Shown here: positions 9,195-17,354 of the stretch, one piece after another
Numbering within the stretch: the first letter of the stretch is position 1
Layout: the number at the start of each line of letters is the position of its first letter
DNA from: Ruegeria conchae
Lineage (GTDB): Bacteria > Pseudomonadota > Alphaproteobacteria > Rhodobacterales > Rhodobacteraceae
Length of the DNA: 64,000 nt
Assembly (NCBI RefSeq): GCF_000192475.1
Contig: NZ_AEYW01000013.1
Span: 62,001-126,000, forward strand
Direction of reading: 5' to 3'
Notes under the pieces: model-generated
Seen by the model: the letters and a program-made list of their open reading frames with translations, nothing else
Database searches by the model: none
What the model was told of the DNA's origin: nothing
Program-made: the position numbers and the translations under genes

Positions 9195-10382
9195 ATGATC
9201 CCGTCCGTTCTGCCGACTTATAACCGTGCGCCCCTGACATTTGTGAAGGGCGAAGGCGCCTGGCTGACCGAGGCGGATGGCCGACGTTTTCTGGACCTTG
9301 GCGCGGGTATCGCGGTGAACGCGCTGGGCCATGCCCATCCAGCGCTGGTGGCCGCGCTGACCGAGCAGGCGCATGCGCTGTGGCATGTCTCGAACCTCTA
9401 CAACATCCCGCAGCAGCAGGCGTTGGCAGACAAGCTTGTCGAACATACCTTTGCCGACACGGTATTCTTCACCAATTCGGGCACGGAATCCTGCGAACTG
9501 GCTGTGAAAATGGCCCGCAAGTATTTCTATGACAAAGGTCAGGCCGAAAAGGTCGAGATCATCACCTTCGATGGCTCATTCCATGGCCGTTCCTCGGCAG
9601 GCATCGCCGCCGCCGGGTCCGAGAAGATGACCAAAGGCTTCGGCCCGCTGCTGCCCGGCTTCGTGCACCTGACATTCGGAGATCTCGATGGCGTCACCAA
9701 TGCGATCAACGAAAATACTGCCGCGATCATGATCGAGCCGGTTCAGGGTGAAGGCGGCATTCGCCCAGTCCCCGACGCCGAGCTTAAGGCCCTGCGCCAG
9801 ATTTGCGATGACAACGGCCTCTTGCTGATCCTCGACGAAGTTCAGTGTGGCGTGGGCCGCACCGGCAAGCTTTTCGCCCATGAATGGGCCGGTATCACAC
9901 CGGATATCATGATGGTCGCCAAGGGTATCGGCGGTGGCTTCCCTCTGGGTGCTGTTCTGGCCACAGAAGAGGCGGCCAGCGGCATGACCGCAGGCACCCA
10001 CGGCTCGACCTACGGGGGCAATCCCCTCGGTTGCGCCGTCGGCTGCGCAGTAATCGATCAGGTCGCGACACCCGCTTTCCTCGAAGGTGTCAACCGCAAG
10101 GCAGGCCTGTTGCGCCAGAAACTCGAAGGCCTGATCGCCGATCACCCCGAGGTGTTCGAAGAGGTGCGCGGTTCCGGTCTGATGCTCGGTTTGAAATGTA
10201 AGCCGACCAATATCGATGTTGTCAACGCAGGCTATGACAACGAAGTCATCACCGTTCCTGCTGCCGACAATGTGATCCGCTTGCTGCCTCCGCTAACCCT
10301 GACTGAGGATGATATCGCCCAGGCCATGATCCGCCTCGACAAGGCTGCGGCGCAAGTTGAAAACGCAATGGCTTCGGCCTGA
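9195..10382 (+). CDS. argD: Acetylornithine aminotransferase
   Basis: PLP-dependent class III aminotransferase of arginine biosynthesis, converting N-acetylglutamate semialdehyde to N-acetylornithine (and probably also acting on succinyl-diaminopimelate). The 395-residue length is standard. Landmarks: FFTNSGTESCELAVKMARKY (PLP phosphate binding), LLILDEVQCGVGRTGKL, and the PLP lysine in MMVAKGIGGGFPLGAVL. AAGGAT lies 8 bases before the ATG. It is followed after 27 bases by argF, giving an argDF operon, which supports argD over the generic aminotransferase label. Confidence 0.96.
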   Translation: MIPSVLPTYNRAPLTFVKGEGAWLTEADGRRFLDLGAGIAVNALGHAHPALVAALTEQAHALWHVSNLYNIPQQQALADKLVEHTFADTVFFTNSGTESCELAVKMARKYFYDKGQAEKVEIITFDGSFHGRSSAGIAAAGSEKMTKGFGPLLPGFVHLTFGDLDGVTNAINENTAAIMIEPVQGEGGIRPVPDAELKALRQICDDNGLLLILDEVQCGVGRTGKLFAHEWAGITPDIMMVAKGIGGGFPLGAVLATEEAASGMTAGTHGSTYGGNPLGCAVGCAVIDQVATPAFLEGVNRKAGLLRQKLEGLIADHPEVFEEVRGSGLMLGLKCKPTNIDVVNAGYDNEVITVPAADNVIRLLPPLTLTEDDIAQAMIRLDKAAAQVENAMASA

Positions 10383-10409
10383 ATGTGCCTGATTGAAAAG
10401 TGAAATAAA

Positions 10410-11336
10410 ATGAACCACTTCCTTGATATCCACAAAACCGACGCAACCGCTTTGCGGGGCATGATCGATCAGGCTGGTGCCATGAAACAGGCGCGTCTGG
10501 GCCGTCCCAAAGCCGCGCCGGATGATGAGCAGCCGCTGAAGGATCGTATGGTCGCGCTGATCTTCGAAAAGCCCTCAACCCGCACCCGCGTGTCCTTTGA
10601 CGTGGGCGTGCGCCAGATGGGCGGGCAGACCATGGTGCTGTCGGGCAAGGACATGCAGCTGGGTCACGGCGAAACCATCGCCGATACGGCCCGCGTGTTG
10701 TCGCGCTATGTCGACATGATCATGATCCGGACCTTCGATGAAACCATCCTGACCGAGATGGCGGAATATTCGGACGTGCCCGTCATCAACGGCCTGACCG
10801 ACCGCACCCATCCTTGCCAGATCATGGCTGACGTACTGACGTTCGAGGAACATCGCGGTCCGATCAAAGGCAAAAAGGTCGTCTGGACCGGTGATGGCAA
10901 CAATGTCTGCGCCTCTTTCCTGCATGCTGCCGGTCAATTCGGGTTTGATTTCACCTTCACCGGCCCGGCCCAGCTAGACCCGGAAGAAGAGTTCATGGGG
11001 CTCGCCCGCCAGCAGGGCTCGAAGGTCGTGATCGAACGGGACCCGCACAAAGCGGTTGAGGGCGCCGATCTGGTGGTCGCCGATACCTGGGTGTCGATGC
11101 ACGACAGCCAGTCCGCCAAGGAGCGCCGCCACAACATGCTACGCCCCTATCAGGTCAACGCCGAGCTGATGGCGCATGCCAAACCCGACGCGCTGTTTAT
11201 GCACTGTCTGCCCGCCCACCGCGAGGAAGAGGCCACGTCCGAGGTCATGGACGGCCCAAACTCGGTGATCTTCGATGAGGCCGAGAACCGTCTGCATGCG
11301 CAAAAGGCGGTCATGCGCTGGTGCCTGGGCGTCTGA
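10410..11336 (+). CDS. argF: Ornithine carbamoyltransferase
   Basis: Catalyses carbamoyl phosphate plus ornithine to citrulline in arginine biosynthesis, a cytosolic trimer. The 308-residue protein has the carbamoyl-phosphate motif ([20 protein letters not shown]), the HPCQIMAD motif, [10 protein letters not shown] for ornithine binding and the catalytic MHCLPAHRE. These distinguish it from aspartate carbamoyltransferase. It is transcribed with argD. Confidence 0.97.
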   Translation: MNHFLDIHKTDATALRGMIDQAGAMKQARLGRPKAAPDDEQPLKDRMVALIFEKPSTRTRVSFDVGVRQMGGQTMVLSGKDMQLGHGETIADTARVLSRYVDMIMIRTFDETILTEMAEYSDVPVINGLTDRTHPCQIMADVLTFEEHRGPIKGKKVVWTGDGNNVCASFLHAAGQFGFDFTFTGPAQLDPEEEFMGLARQQGSKVVIERDPHKAVEGADLVVADTWVSMHDSQSAKERRHNMLRPYQVNAELMAHAKPDALFMHCLPAHREEEATSEVMDGPNSVIFDEAENRLHAQKAVMRWCLGV

Positions 11337-11356
11337 GGTTCGCAAGTAAGTACCGA

Positions 11357-11380
11357 GAGAGCCACATGGCTCTCTTAATT
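11357..11380 (+). terminator. Possible weak terminator or attenuating hairpin after argF
   Basis: An 8-base perfect inverted repeat (GAGAGCCA and TGGCTCTC) with a two-base spacer, followed by TTAATT. The T-run is poor, so it may only reduce read-through from argDF into the small isomerase gene that starts 14 bases later. Confidence 0.4.
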
Positions 11381-11393
11381 CTCGGAGCTTCTC

Positions 11394-11738
11394 ATGCCAC
11401 ACGTCACACTTGAATTCTCTGCTGGTCTTGAACAGTCTCATGATTTTCAAGCCATCTGCGAGCAGCTTTACTCGGTTCTCGCCGGGCATGAAGAGTTTGA
11501 CCCGCCAACGCTCAAAATCCGCGCCACTCCGGTTCCGTTTTCTCGCATCGGAACCGAACCGCAGACTTTCGTCCATGCCACGCTTTTGCTGATGCAAGGC
11601 CGGGATGAGGCGACACGCACCGGGCTGAACGCGACTATTCTGGACGTTCTGGCCAAGACCATGCCCGAGGTCGGCAGCATCACTGTGCAAGATGTTGAAA
11701 TGACCCGCGCAACCTATGCCAAACGTCTATCAGGTTAG
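11394..11738 (+). CDS. 5-carboxymethyl-2-hydroxymuconate isomerase-like protein (tautomerase superfamily)
   Basis: Small (114 residues) member of the CHMI/HpaF family, which belongs to the tautomerase superfamily using the N-terminal proline (Pro1 after Met removal) as catalytic base. The protein begins MPHVTLEFSAGLEQ, with the proline directly after Met, and the rest matches the family length and pattern (FVHATLLLMQGRDEATR). CHMI isomerises a homoprotocatechuate-pathway intermediate, but no other genes of that pathway are near, so the true substrate is uncertain. It follows argF by 57 bases in the same orientation. Confidence 0.85.
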   Translation: MPHVTLEFSAGLEQSHDFQAICEQLYSVLAGHEEFDPPTLKIRATPVPFSRIGTEPQTFVHATLLLMQGRDEATRTGLNATILDVLAKTMPEVGSITVQDVEMTRATYAKRLSG

Positions 11739-11765
11739 CGCAGTTCGGGTGATTGCCTTGGGCGT

Positions 11766-12362
11766 CTAACGCCGATGCACCTCCCAAACCCGCAATCGGG
11801 CGAGCGTCCGGACGCTCGCCAGCAAGACCAGCCCGCATAGGGCGGTTTTGGTCATGACCTCCATCGTGCCCTCAATCAGCATCGCGTGCACCAAGCTGCC
11901 AAGCATGGTCGCGCTGGCCAGTCCCGCATGGCCCAGGCGCCAGACCCGAAACCGCAAGCTTAGGCGTTGCCGTAAAACCCCCATTGCCGCTGCCGCAAAA
12001 CCCGCCCACATGGCGGTAACTCCCCATGTCGAAAAAGGTGTTGCAGACACAAAAAGCAATGCGTCCACGACGTCAGGCGGGCTTGTGATCCACAAGCCGA
12101 TCACATGGATCACAATGCTTACGACAAGGGCCAAGCCACACCGCCTGTGCCAATGGCGACTGTTAACCGGAGAAAGCCCGGGCAACCAACGCCCGGCCAA
12201 CAAGGGTTGCAGCAGAAGAAGGCACATCCCGATGATGCCCGCAAAACCGGCGAGGATGTAAATCGGCTCACGCCACGCCAGATACGGGCTGAAAGCCGCT
12301 GCTATGACCGGTATAAGAAGTGTGGCAACCAATGCCGCCCAGACAGCAGCTTGCCTTAACAT
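11766..12362 (-). CDS. Ferric reductase-like transmembrane domain protein
   Basis: Integral membrane protein of 198 residues with about six hydrophobic segments and His residues placed for haem b in the middle helices (RHWHRRCGLALVVSIVIHVIG, and LGHAGLASATMLGSLVHAML further on). This is the arrangement of the ferric-reductase/YedZ (MsrQ) membrane family. No FAD or NAD domain is present. It lies three bases downstream of the Tat-exported protein gene, so the two probably form a unit in which the membrane protein passes electrons to or from a periplasmic partner. That coupling is inference. Confidence 0.78.
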   Translation of the reverse strand: MLRQAAVWAALVATLLIPVIAAAFSPYLAWREPIYILAGFAGIIGMCLLLLQPLLAGRWLPGLSPVNSRHWHRRCGLALVVSIVIHVIGLWITSPPDVVDALLFVSATPFSTWGVTAMWAGFAAAAMGVLRQRLSLRFRVWRLGHAGLASATMLGSLVHAMLIEGTMEVMTKTALCGLVLLASVRTLARLRVWEVHRR

Positions 12363-12365
12363 CCG

Positions 12366-12854
12366 TCAGACAGGCTGCAAGACAAAATGTGCGGCAAGGG
12401 TCTTGTCCTTCGCGCTCGACATCACTGGGCGCAGGAATACCGTCTCAAATTCACCGCTGTCATAGGCCAAATGCCCGTGTGGTTGACCAAAGGCGGGCAC
12501 AATCTGAGGCATTTCCAACCGGAACTCTCCGTTCGCATCGGTGAGAGTCGCCCCATGGCTGCGCTGATCGCGTTCATGCCCTTCGGTTGTATGGGCCCAG
12601 ATCTGGATGCGTTGACCGGGCAGGGGGGCTCCGTCACCCGCACGCCGCACGGTGCCGGTCATCCAAAACCCGCCACCGCCGATGCGCTCCACGATCGGCG
12701 CGCCGGGTCGATAGTTGTTCGACCCGCCCCGCATCGACGGTGTCGGCGCAAGACCAGAGGCGTGCGCAGGTGTGATGACGCCGGTCAAACCGGCTACAAT
12801 TGTGCCAACCCCTGTCGCAATAAACTTGCGGCGATTGATTTCGAGTCGGGTCAT
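12366..12854 (-). CDS. Tat-exported protein related to intradiol ring-cleavage dioxygenases
   Basis: A 162-residue protein with a twin-arginine signal (NRRKFIATGVGTIVAGLTG), so a folded, cofactor-bearing periplasmic protein is likely. The mature part has a transthyretin-like beta fold pattern resembling the intradiol dioxygenase core: GTVRRAGDGAPLPGQRIQIWAH-type opening, TDANGEFRLEMP and an HxH in GQPHGHLAYD. The position that usually carries an iron-binding Tyr in the GxYxF segment is Phe here, so classical catechol cleavage is doubtful. I chose the ATG at 12854, placed 8 bases after AGGAG, although a GTG three codons upstream is possible. It forms a tight pair with the ferric-reductase-like gene. 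Confidence 0.75.
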   Translation of the reverse strand: MTRLEINRRKFIATGVGTIVAGLTGVITPAHASGLAPTPSMRGGSNNYRPGAPIVERIGGGGFWMTGTVRRAGDGAPLPGQRIQIWAHTTEGHERDQRSHGATLTDANGEFRLEMPQIVPAFGQPHGHLAYDSGEFETVFLRPVMSSAKDKTLAAHFVLQPV

Positions 12855-13130
12855 TGCATCCACTCCTGTCGGCTGAACCTCATCTTGGACCGGCTTCCCT
12901 GATCCGGCGACACCCGATTTCTAAGGATAGCACGATTGTTCATGATTCCGAGAGTCGGCGAAGGTGAGTATCAGGTGCTCCGTTCCACGCCTTGGTGAGT
13001 ATCCGCAAGTCGTTCCAAGGACTTCACGATCATTGTGCGAAAATGCACTTTTCTTGCGATATTTTCCCAATACATTCAGCATTGGCAAACATGAACGCGT
13101 CTTATGGAACCGAAAAAACGGAGATCTGGA

Positions 13131-14096
13131 ATGAGTTGGAACCCCACCCATAATCCCGAATGCGCCTCCGAAAAAGATGCTCTCGAAACCTTGATCATCC
13201 CACGTGCGCGAGATCTGGGCGGGTTCGAGGTGCGTCGCGCGCTGCCCTCGGTCAAGCGTCAGCTCGTTGGCCCATTCATCTTCTTTGATCAGATGGGCCC
13301 TGCCGAATTCATTACCGACAGTGGCATTGATGTGCGGCCGCATCCTCATATCGGGCTGGGCACCGTAACCTATCTGTATCAGGGAGAGTTCGAACATCGT
13401 GACAGCCTCGGTACCCACCAGATGATTCACCCCGGTGAGGTCAACTGGATGGTCGCGGGCCGTGGTGTAACTCATTCCGAACGCACGAGGGCAGAAACGC
13501 GCGGCAAACGTCACAACCTGTTCGGCATCCAGACCTGGCTCGCGCTGCCAGAAGCCTATGAGGACATGGCCCCTGACTTCGAGCATCACAAGCAGGGCGC
13601 GCTGCCCCATATCGAAGACAAGGGTGTCAGCGCCCGCCTGATCCTTGGCGCCGCCTATGGTGAAACCAGCCCGGTGACCATGTTGTCCGAGACCTTCTAT
13701 GTCGACGTGCAACTGGACCCCGGCGCATCTTTCCCGTTGCCTGACGATCACGAGGATCGGGGTGTTTATGTCACGCAAGGCTCGGTCGAGGTAGCCGGTG
13801 ATACCTTTGACGAAGGGCGTATGATGGTGTTTCGGCCCGGTGACAAGCTCTCGGTCAGGGCGGGGCCTTTGGGTGCGCGATTGATGCTGCTGGGCGGAGC
13901 AACCCTGAGCGAGGATCGCTACATCTGGTGGAATTTCGTCTCGTCCTCAAAGGAAAAGATCGAAACCGCTACGCGCGAATGGAACACCGCCGACTGGGCC
14001 AACGGTGCGTTCCATCTTCCGCCCGGAGACGATCAGGAATTTATAACCATCCCAGACGAGCTTGAACGTACCCGGCCACGGTTGGCGCGTGTATGA
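13131..14096 (+). CDS. Pirin family protein
   Basis: Cupin-superfamily protein of 321 residues. The pirin metal ligands are visible: HPHIGLGTVTY gives two His, and GRGVTHSERT gives the third His and the Glu. Bacterial pirins include quercetinases and regulators of redox enzymes. No substrate evidence exists here. I chose the ATG at 13131 (MSWNPTHNPEC), which follows CGGAGATCTGGA, rather than the ATG nine codons upstream that lacks a ribosome binding site. Confidence 0.92.
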   Translation: MSWNPTHNPECASEKDALETLIIPRARDLGGFEVRRALPSVKRQLVGPFIFFDQMGPAEFITDSGIDVRPHPHIGLGTVTYLYQGEFEHRDSLGTHQMIHPGEVNWMVAGRGVTHSERTRAETRGKRHNLFGIQTWLALPEAYEDMAPDFEHHKQGALPHIEDKGVSARLILGAAYGETSPVTMLSETFYVDVQLDPGASFPLPDDHEDRGVYVTQGSVEVAGDTFDEGRMMVFRPGDKLSVRAGPLGARLMLLGGATLSEDRYIWWNFVSSSKEKIETATREWNTADWANGAFHLPPGDDQEFITIPDELERTRPRLARV

Positions 14097-14160
14097 CTTG
14101 ACGTCACTCTGGCGCCACTGAACCATCCCGGTGATCATTGGGCCACAGCGGAGGAGTTCA

Positions 14161-15168
14161 ATGAGAATCGTCATCGCGGGCGCAGGCAGCATAGGCTGTT
14201 ATTGCGGTGCATTGTTGGCAGATGCGGGCCACGTGGTCACGCTGCTGGGCCGCGCCCGCGTGCTGCAGCCGATCCGCGAGCAGGGACTGACCGTTACCGA
14301 TTTCGCAGATCTGGACTGCCATGTGCCGATCGCGAAATTGACGCTCAGCGAAGATCCCGCCTGCTTAGAGGGCGCTGAATTGGTCATCGTCACGGTTAAA
14401 TCCGGCGCAACAGCCGAGATGGCAGCGTTGATTGCGGCGCACGCGCCGGCGAATGCCCCGATTGTGTCCTGGCAAAACGGTCTGGAAAACACCCGCGCAC
14501 TACGCGCGGTCCTTGACGGCCGCGACGTGCGGGCCGGAATGGTGCCCTTCAATGTGGTGCCAACCAATGCCGCGTTCTATCATCGCGCCACCTCCGGCGA
14601 TATCATCATCGAACAAGGTCAGGGCGATCTCGCGCTGCATCTCAGTACCCCGGATTTGCCCGTCACCGAAAGCGACCGGATCGAGGCGGTGCAATGGGGC
14701 AAACTGGTGATCAATCTCAACAATGCACTGAACGCGTTATCAGGTCTGACCCTGCAAAACCAGCTGCTTGATCGAAGCTGGCGTTGCTTGATGGCCGATC
14801 AAATGGCCGAGGCTTTGCGCGTTTTGAAAGCCGCGGGAATTGAAGTCGCCTCAACGACGCCACTGCCAGCATGGACGACCCCGCATCTACTGCGGTTGCC
14901 AACACCAATCTTTTCGCGGATTGCAGCAAAGATGCTTACCATCGACCCTAACGCGCGTACCTCGATGGCCTACGATCTGATGGAGGGTCGCCCGACCGAA
15001 ATCGACAGTCTGCAAGGCGAAATCATCAAGCTCGGGCAAATTCACGCGATCCCAACTCCGATCAACAGCCACATCTGCGGCCTTATTCATCAAGCACCGC
15101 GCGGGCCACTTGCGGTCGATCAGGTAATACCCCCGATCAACCAAATGCGGTCAGCAGCCAGAAGATAA
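14161..15168 (+). CDS. 2-dehydropantoate 2-reductase family protein
   Basis: NADPH-dependent ketopantoate reductase family (pantothenate pathway), 335 residues. The N-terminal Rossmann motif is MRIVIAGAGSIGCYCGALLA. VSWQNGLENTRAL and GKLVINLNNALNALSGL carry the conserved Asn and Lys of the active site. Several paralogues exist in this family with other 2-keto acid substrates, so panE itself is not certain. A very strong GGAGGAG lies just before the chosen ATG. The last 32 bases overlap the convergent phosphate transporter gene. Confidence 0.88.
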   Translation: MRIVIAGAGSIGCYCGALLADAGHVVTLLGRARVLQPIREQGLTVTDFADLDCHVPIAKLTLSEDPACLEGAELVIVTVKSGATAEMAALIAAHAPANAPIVSWQNGLENTRALRAVLDGRDVRAGMVPFNVVPTNAAFYHRATSGDIIIEQGQGDLALHLSTPDLPVTESDRIEAVQWGKLVINLNNALNALSGLTLQNQLLDRSWRCLMADQMAEALRVLKAAGIEVASTTPLPAWTTPHLLRLPTPIFSRIAAKMLTIDPNARTSMAYDLMEGRPTEIDSLQGEIIKLGQIHAIPTPINSHICGLIHQAPRGPLAVDQVIPPINQMRSAARR

Positions 15169-16615
15169 CTGCCGACAGGGCTGCAGCTGCGGGAACTGTG
15201 ATTACCCACGCTGCTACGATCGTCATAAAATGGGATCGCCGTACCAACTTGCGCCGCCGACGCTCTTCCCGTGCAAGACGCAGTTCAGCGGGTCGTTGAA
15301 GGTTCGAATATTTCCAGCGCCGTTCTGCATGCCATTCTCGATAGAACCCCACGCCAAACACGGCCCCAACTGCGATATGGGTTGAGCTGACGGGTAAGCC
15401 CAGCCAACTGGCTACGATAACTGTAATCGCTGCTGAAAGCGCAACACAGAACGCGCGCATGGGGTTCAATTTGGTGATCTGGCTGCCTACCATGCGGATC
15501 AGCTTGGGCCCAAACAGGAACAAACCGAAAGAGATGCCAAAGGCTCCGATTACCATGACCCATGTCGGGATTGACACTTTTGATGCAAAATCTCCGAATT
15601 CGGCAGCATGGACGATCGCGGCCAGCGGACCCACCGCATTGGCCACATCGTTTGCGCCATGGGCGAAGCTCAAAAACCCTGCGGAAATCACCAGTGGCAA
15701 ACCAAACAGCGTTTTCAACGACCGGGTTCTGTTCTCAAGGCCTTCGGATTTCCGTCGCACCCAAGGCACGGTCGCGGCCCAGATCAATCCGCCCGAAGCC
15801 AGCCCGATCAGCAGGGCGAACTCAATATCGATTTTGACGATGCGTTTCAGGCCCTTGACCGAAAGGTAGGTGGCAAAAGCCCCGGCCATCACGGCGACCA
15901 GAATGGGAACCCAGCGACGTGCGGCTGCGATTTTATCGTCCTGGTATTGAATCTTGTGTTTGATCAGCGCCAGAAATCCCGCAGCGATCACGCCACCCAA
16001 CACGGGCGAGATAACCCAGCTCGCGGCAATTGCGCTCATCGTGCCCCAGCTTACGGCACCAAGCCCGGCAGCAGCGACGCCGGCGCCCATAACGCCACCT
16101 ACGACCGAATGCGTGGTTGAAACAGGCGCGCCCACCCAGGTGGCTAAGTTTACCCACAACGCGGAAGATATCAGTGCAGCCATCATCGCCCAAATGAAGA
16201 CATCACTATTTTGCACCGACATTGGATCGATGATCCCTTTGGAGATCGTCGAAACCACGTCTCCACCCGCGAGCAGTGCGCCAGCACTTTCGGCAATTGC
16301 GGCGATCAGAATCGCGCCCCCCATTGTCAGTGCATTTGCACCAACCGCCGGTCCCATGTTGTTGGCGACGTCGTTGGCCCCGATGTTGATCGCCATATAG
16401 GCCCCGAAGGCTGCAGCGGCGACAACGATTAATCCGCCATCGGCGCGACCAAACATAACTGCGGCGGCCAAACCTGCCAAAGCGATAAAGACGAGTGCGA
16501 TACCGGGTGCCAGCAGCGGGCGCGCCACATGGGCATTGGCATACTCAAGACGAGAAATGCGGTGGAGGTCGCTGTCGAGCGCGTGCCAGCGGGCTTTGGG
16601 TGGTAGATCAGACAT
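15137..16615 (-). CDS. Inorganic phosphate transporter, Pit family
   Basis: Low-affinity phosphate (metal-phosphate):H+ symporter, 492 residues with about 11 helices. The duplicated Pit signature is seen twice: GANDVANNMGPAVGANALTMGGA in the first half (first 20 residues diagnostic) and AHGANDVANAVGPL in the second. VGAPVSTTHSVVGG and GLPVSSTHIAVGAVFG are the matching PHO4 repeats. The N-terminal 30-residue cytosolic extension is a little longer than in E. coli PitA. No phoU-like gene (DUF47) is beside it. Confidence 0.93.
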   Translation of the reverse strand: MSDLPPKARWHALDSDLHRISRLEYANAHVARPLLAPGIALVFIALAGLAAAVMFGRADGGLIVVAAAAFGAYMAINIGANDVANNMGPAVGANALTMGGAILIAAIAESAGALLAGGDVVSTISKGIIDPMSVQNSDVFIWAMMAALISSALWVNLATWVGAPVSTTHSVVGGVMGAGVAAAGLGAVSWGTMSAIAASWVISPVLGGVIAAGFLALIKHKIQYQDDKIAAARRWVPILVAVMAGAFATYLSVKGLKRIVKIDIEFALLIGLASGGLIWAATVPWVRRKSEGLENRTRSLKTLFGLPLVISAGFLSFAHGANDVANAVGPLAAIVHAAEFGDFASKVSIPTWVMVIGAFGISFGLFLFGPKLIRMVGSQITKLNPMRAFCVALSAAITVIVASWLGLPVSSTHIAVGAVFGVGFYREWHAERRWKYSNLQRPAELRLAREERRRRKLVRRSHFMTIVAAWVITVPAAAALSAVIFWLLTAFG

Positions 16616-16704
16616 CGATTTTCACAGGCCGTTCGATTTGACGCCCGCCGCTACCCTGTTCCGTCGAAAGCGGCAACCTTTGTCATGAGAAATATACGTA
16701 ATTG

Positions 16705-17163
16705 TTACATTTGCAGCAGCAGATCGCGCAATTCAGGCTCCTGCACCCGTCCAGCCGCCACTTTGGGCGAAACCCAGCAGCGTTTGCGCTGATTGGCCTC
16801 AGGATAATCGTCGGCCAGATTCGTCACCTGAACACGATACACGCTGGTGACCACATGCTGCGCCGTGCCGTCGTTCAATGTCTTGTCATAAGAGTATTGG
16901 CCGATCGGTTCCTTTGGAACATCCGTCGCCTGAACGCCAGCTTCCTCCCATGCTTCCTGCAACGCAGTCTCGGGGCCGTTAAGGCCATCAATGGGCCAGC
17001 CTTTTGGAATAATCCAACGTCCGGTTCCGCGGCTGGTGATCAGTAATACATCATCGCCGGACTCTGTGCCCCGCGTGCAAAGCGCCGCCACCTGCACCCG
17101 GTTTGGGCGCTGGAATAACGGTCGCGCGACCTCTTCCCAGATGTTGCGTATCCATTTCGTCAT
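16705..17163 (-). CDS. NUDIX hydrolase
   Basis: A 152-residue Nudix protein of the diphosphoinositol-polyphosphate/diadenosine type. The Nudix box is GLNGPETALQEAWEEAGVQ near residues 55-73, with GRWIIPKGWPIDG just before it as in that subgroup. It would cleave nucleoside diphosphates linked to another moiety, and the exact substrate is unknown. It lies downstream of hrpB in the same direction across a 190-base AT-rich spacer. Confidence 0.9.
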   Translation of the reverse strand: MTKWIRNIWEEVARPLFQRPNRVQVAALCTRGTESGDDVLLITSRGTGRWIIPKGWPIDGLNGPETALQEAWEEAGVQATDVPKEPIGQYSYDKTLNDGTAQHVVTSVYRVQVTNLADDYPEANQRKRCWVSPKVAAGRVQEPELRDLLLQM

Positions 17164-17354
17164 GTTCAGCCTGCTCGGACGTCTTTGTTTTTATTCGAAA
17201 GAGTTAAATAATCATGTATTGCAGGCTTAACAATAGATTGGCGGAAGAATGGGCAAAAATGGCCTAATTTCAGCCAATAATGCGGATATCTGTAGCATTT
17301 TTGCTGAATTGTGGTGCTATCACCGCCAAAAACATTGGTTAGATTGCGTCCGGT

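Noticed and set aside
16616-16704. Pho box upstream of the Pit phosphate transporter
   Set aside because: TTGTCATGAGAAATATACG resembles half of a Pho box, but the second direct repeat at 11-base spacing is not there.
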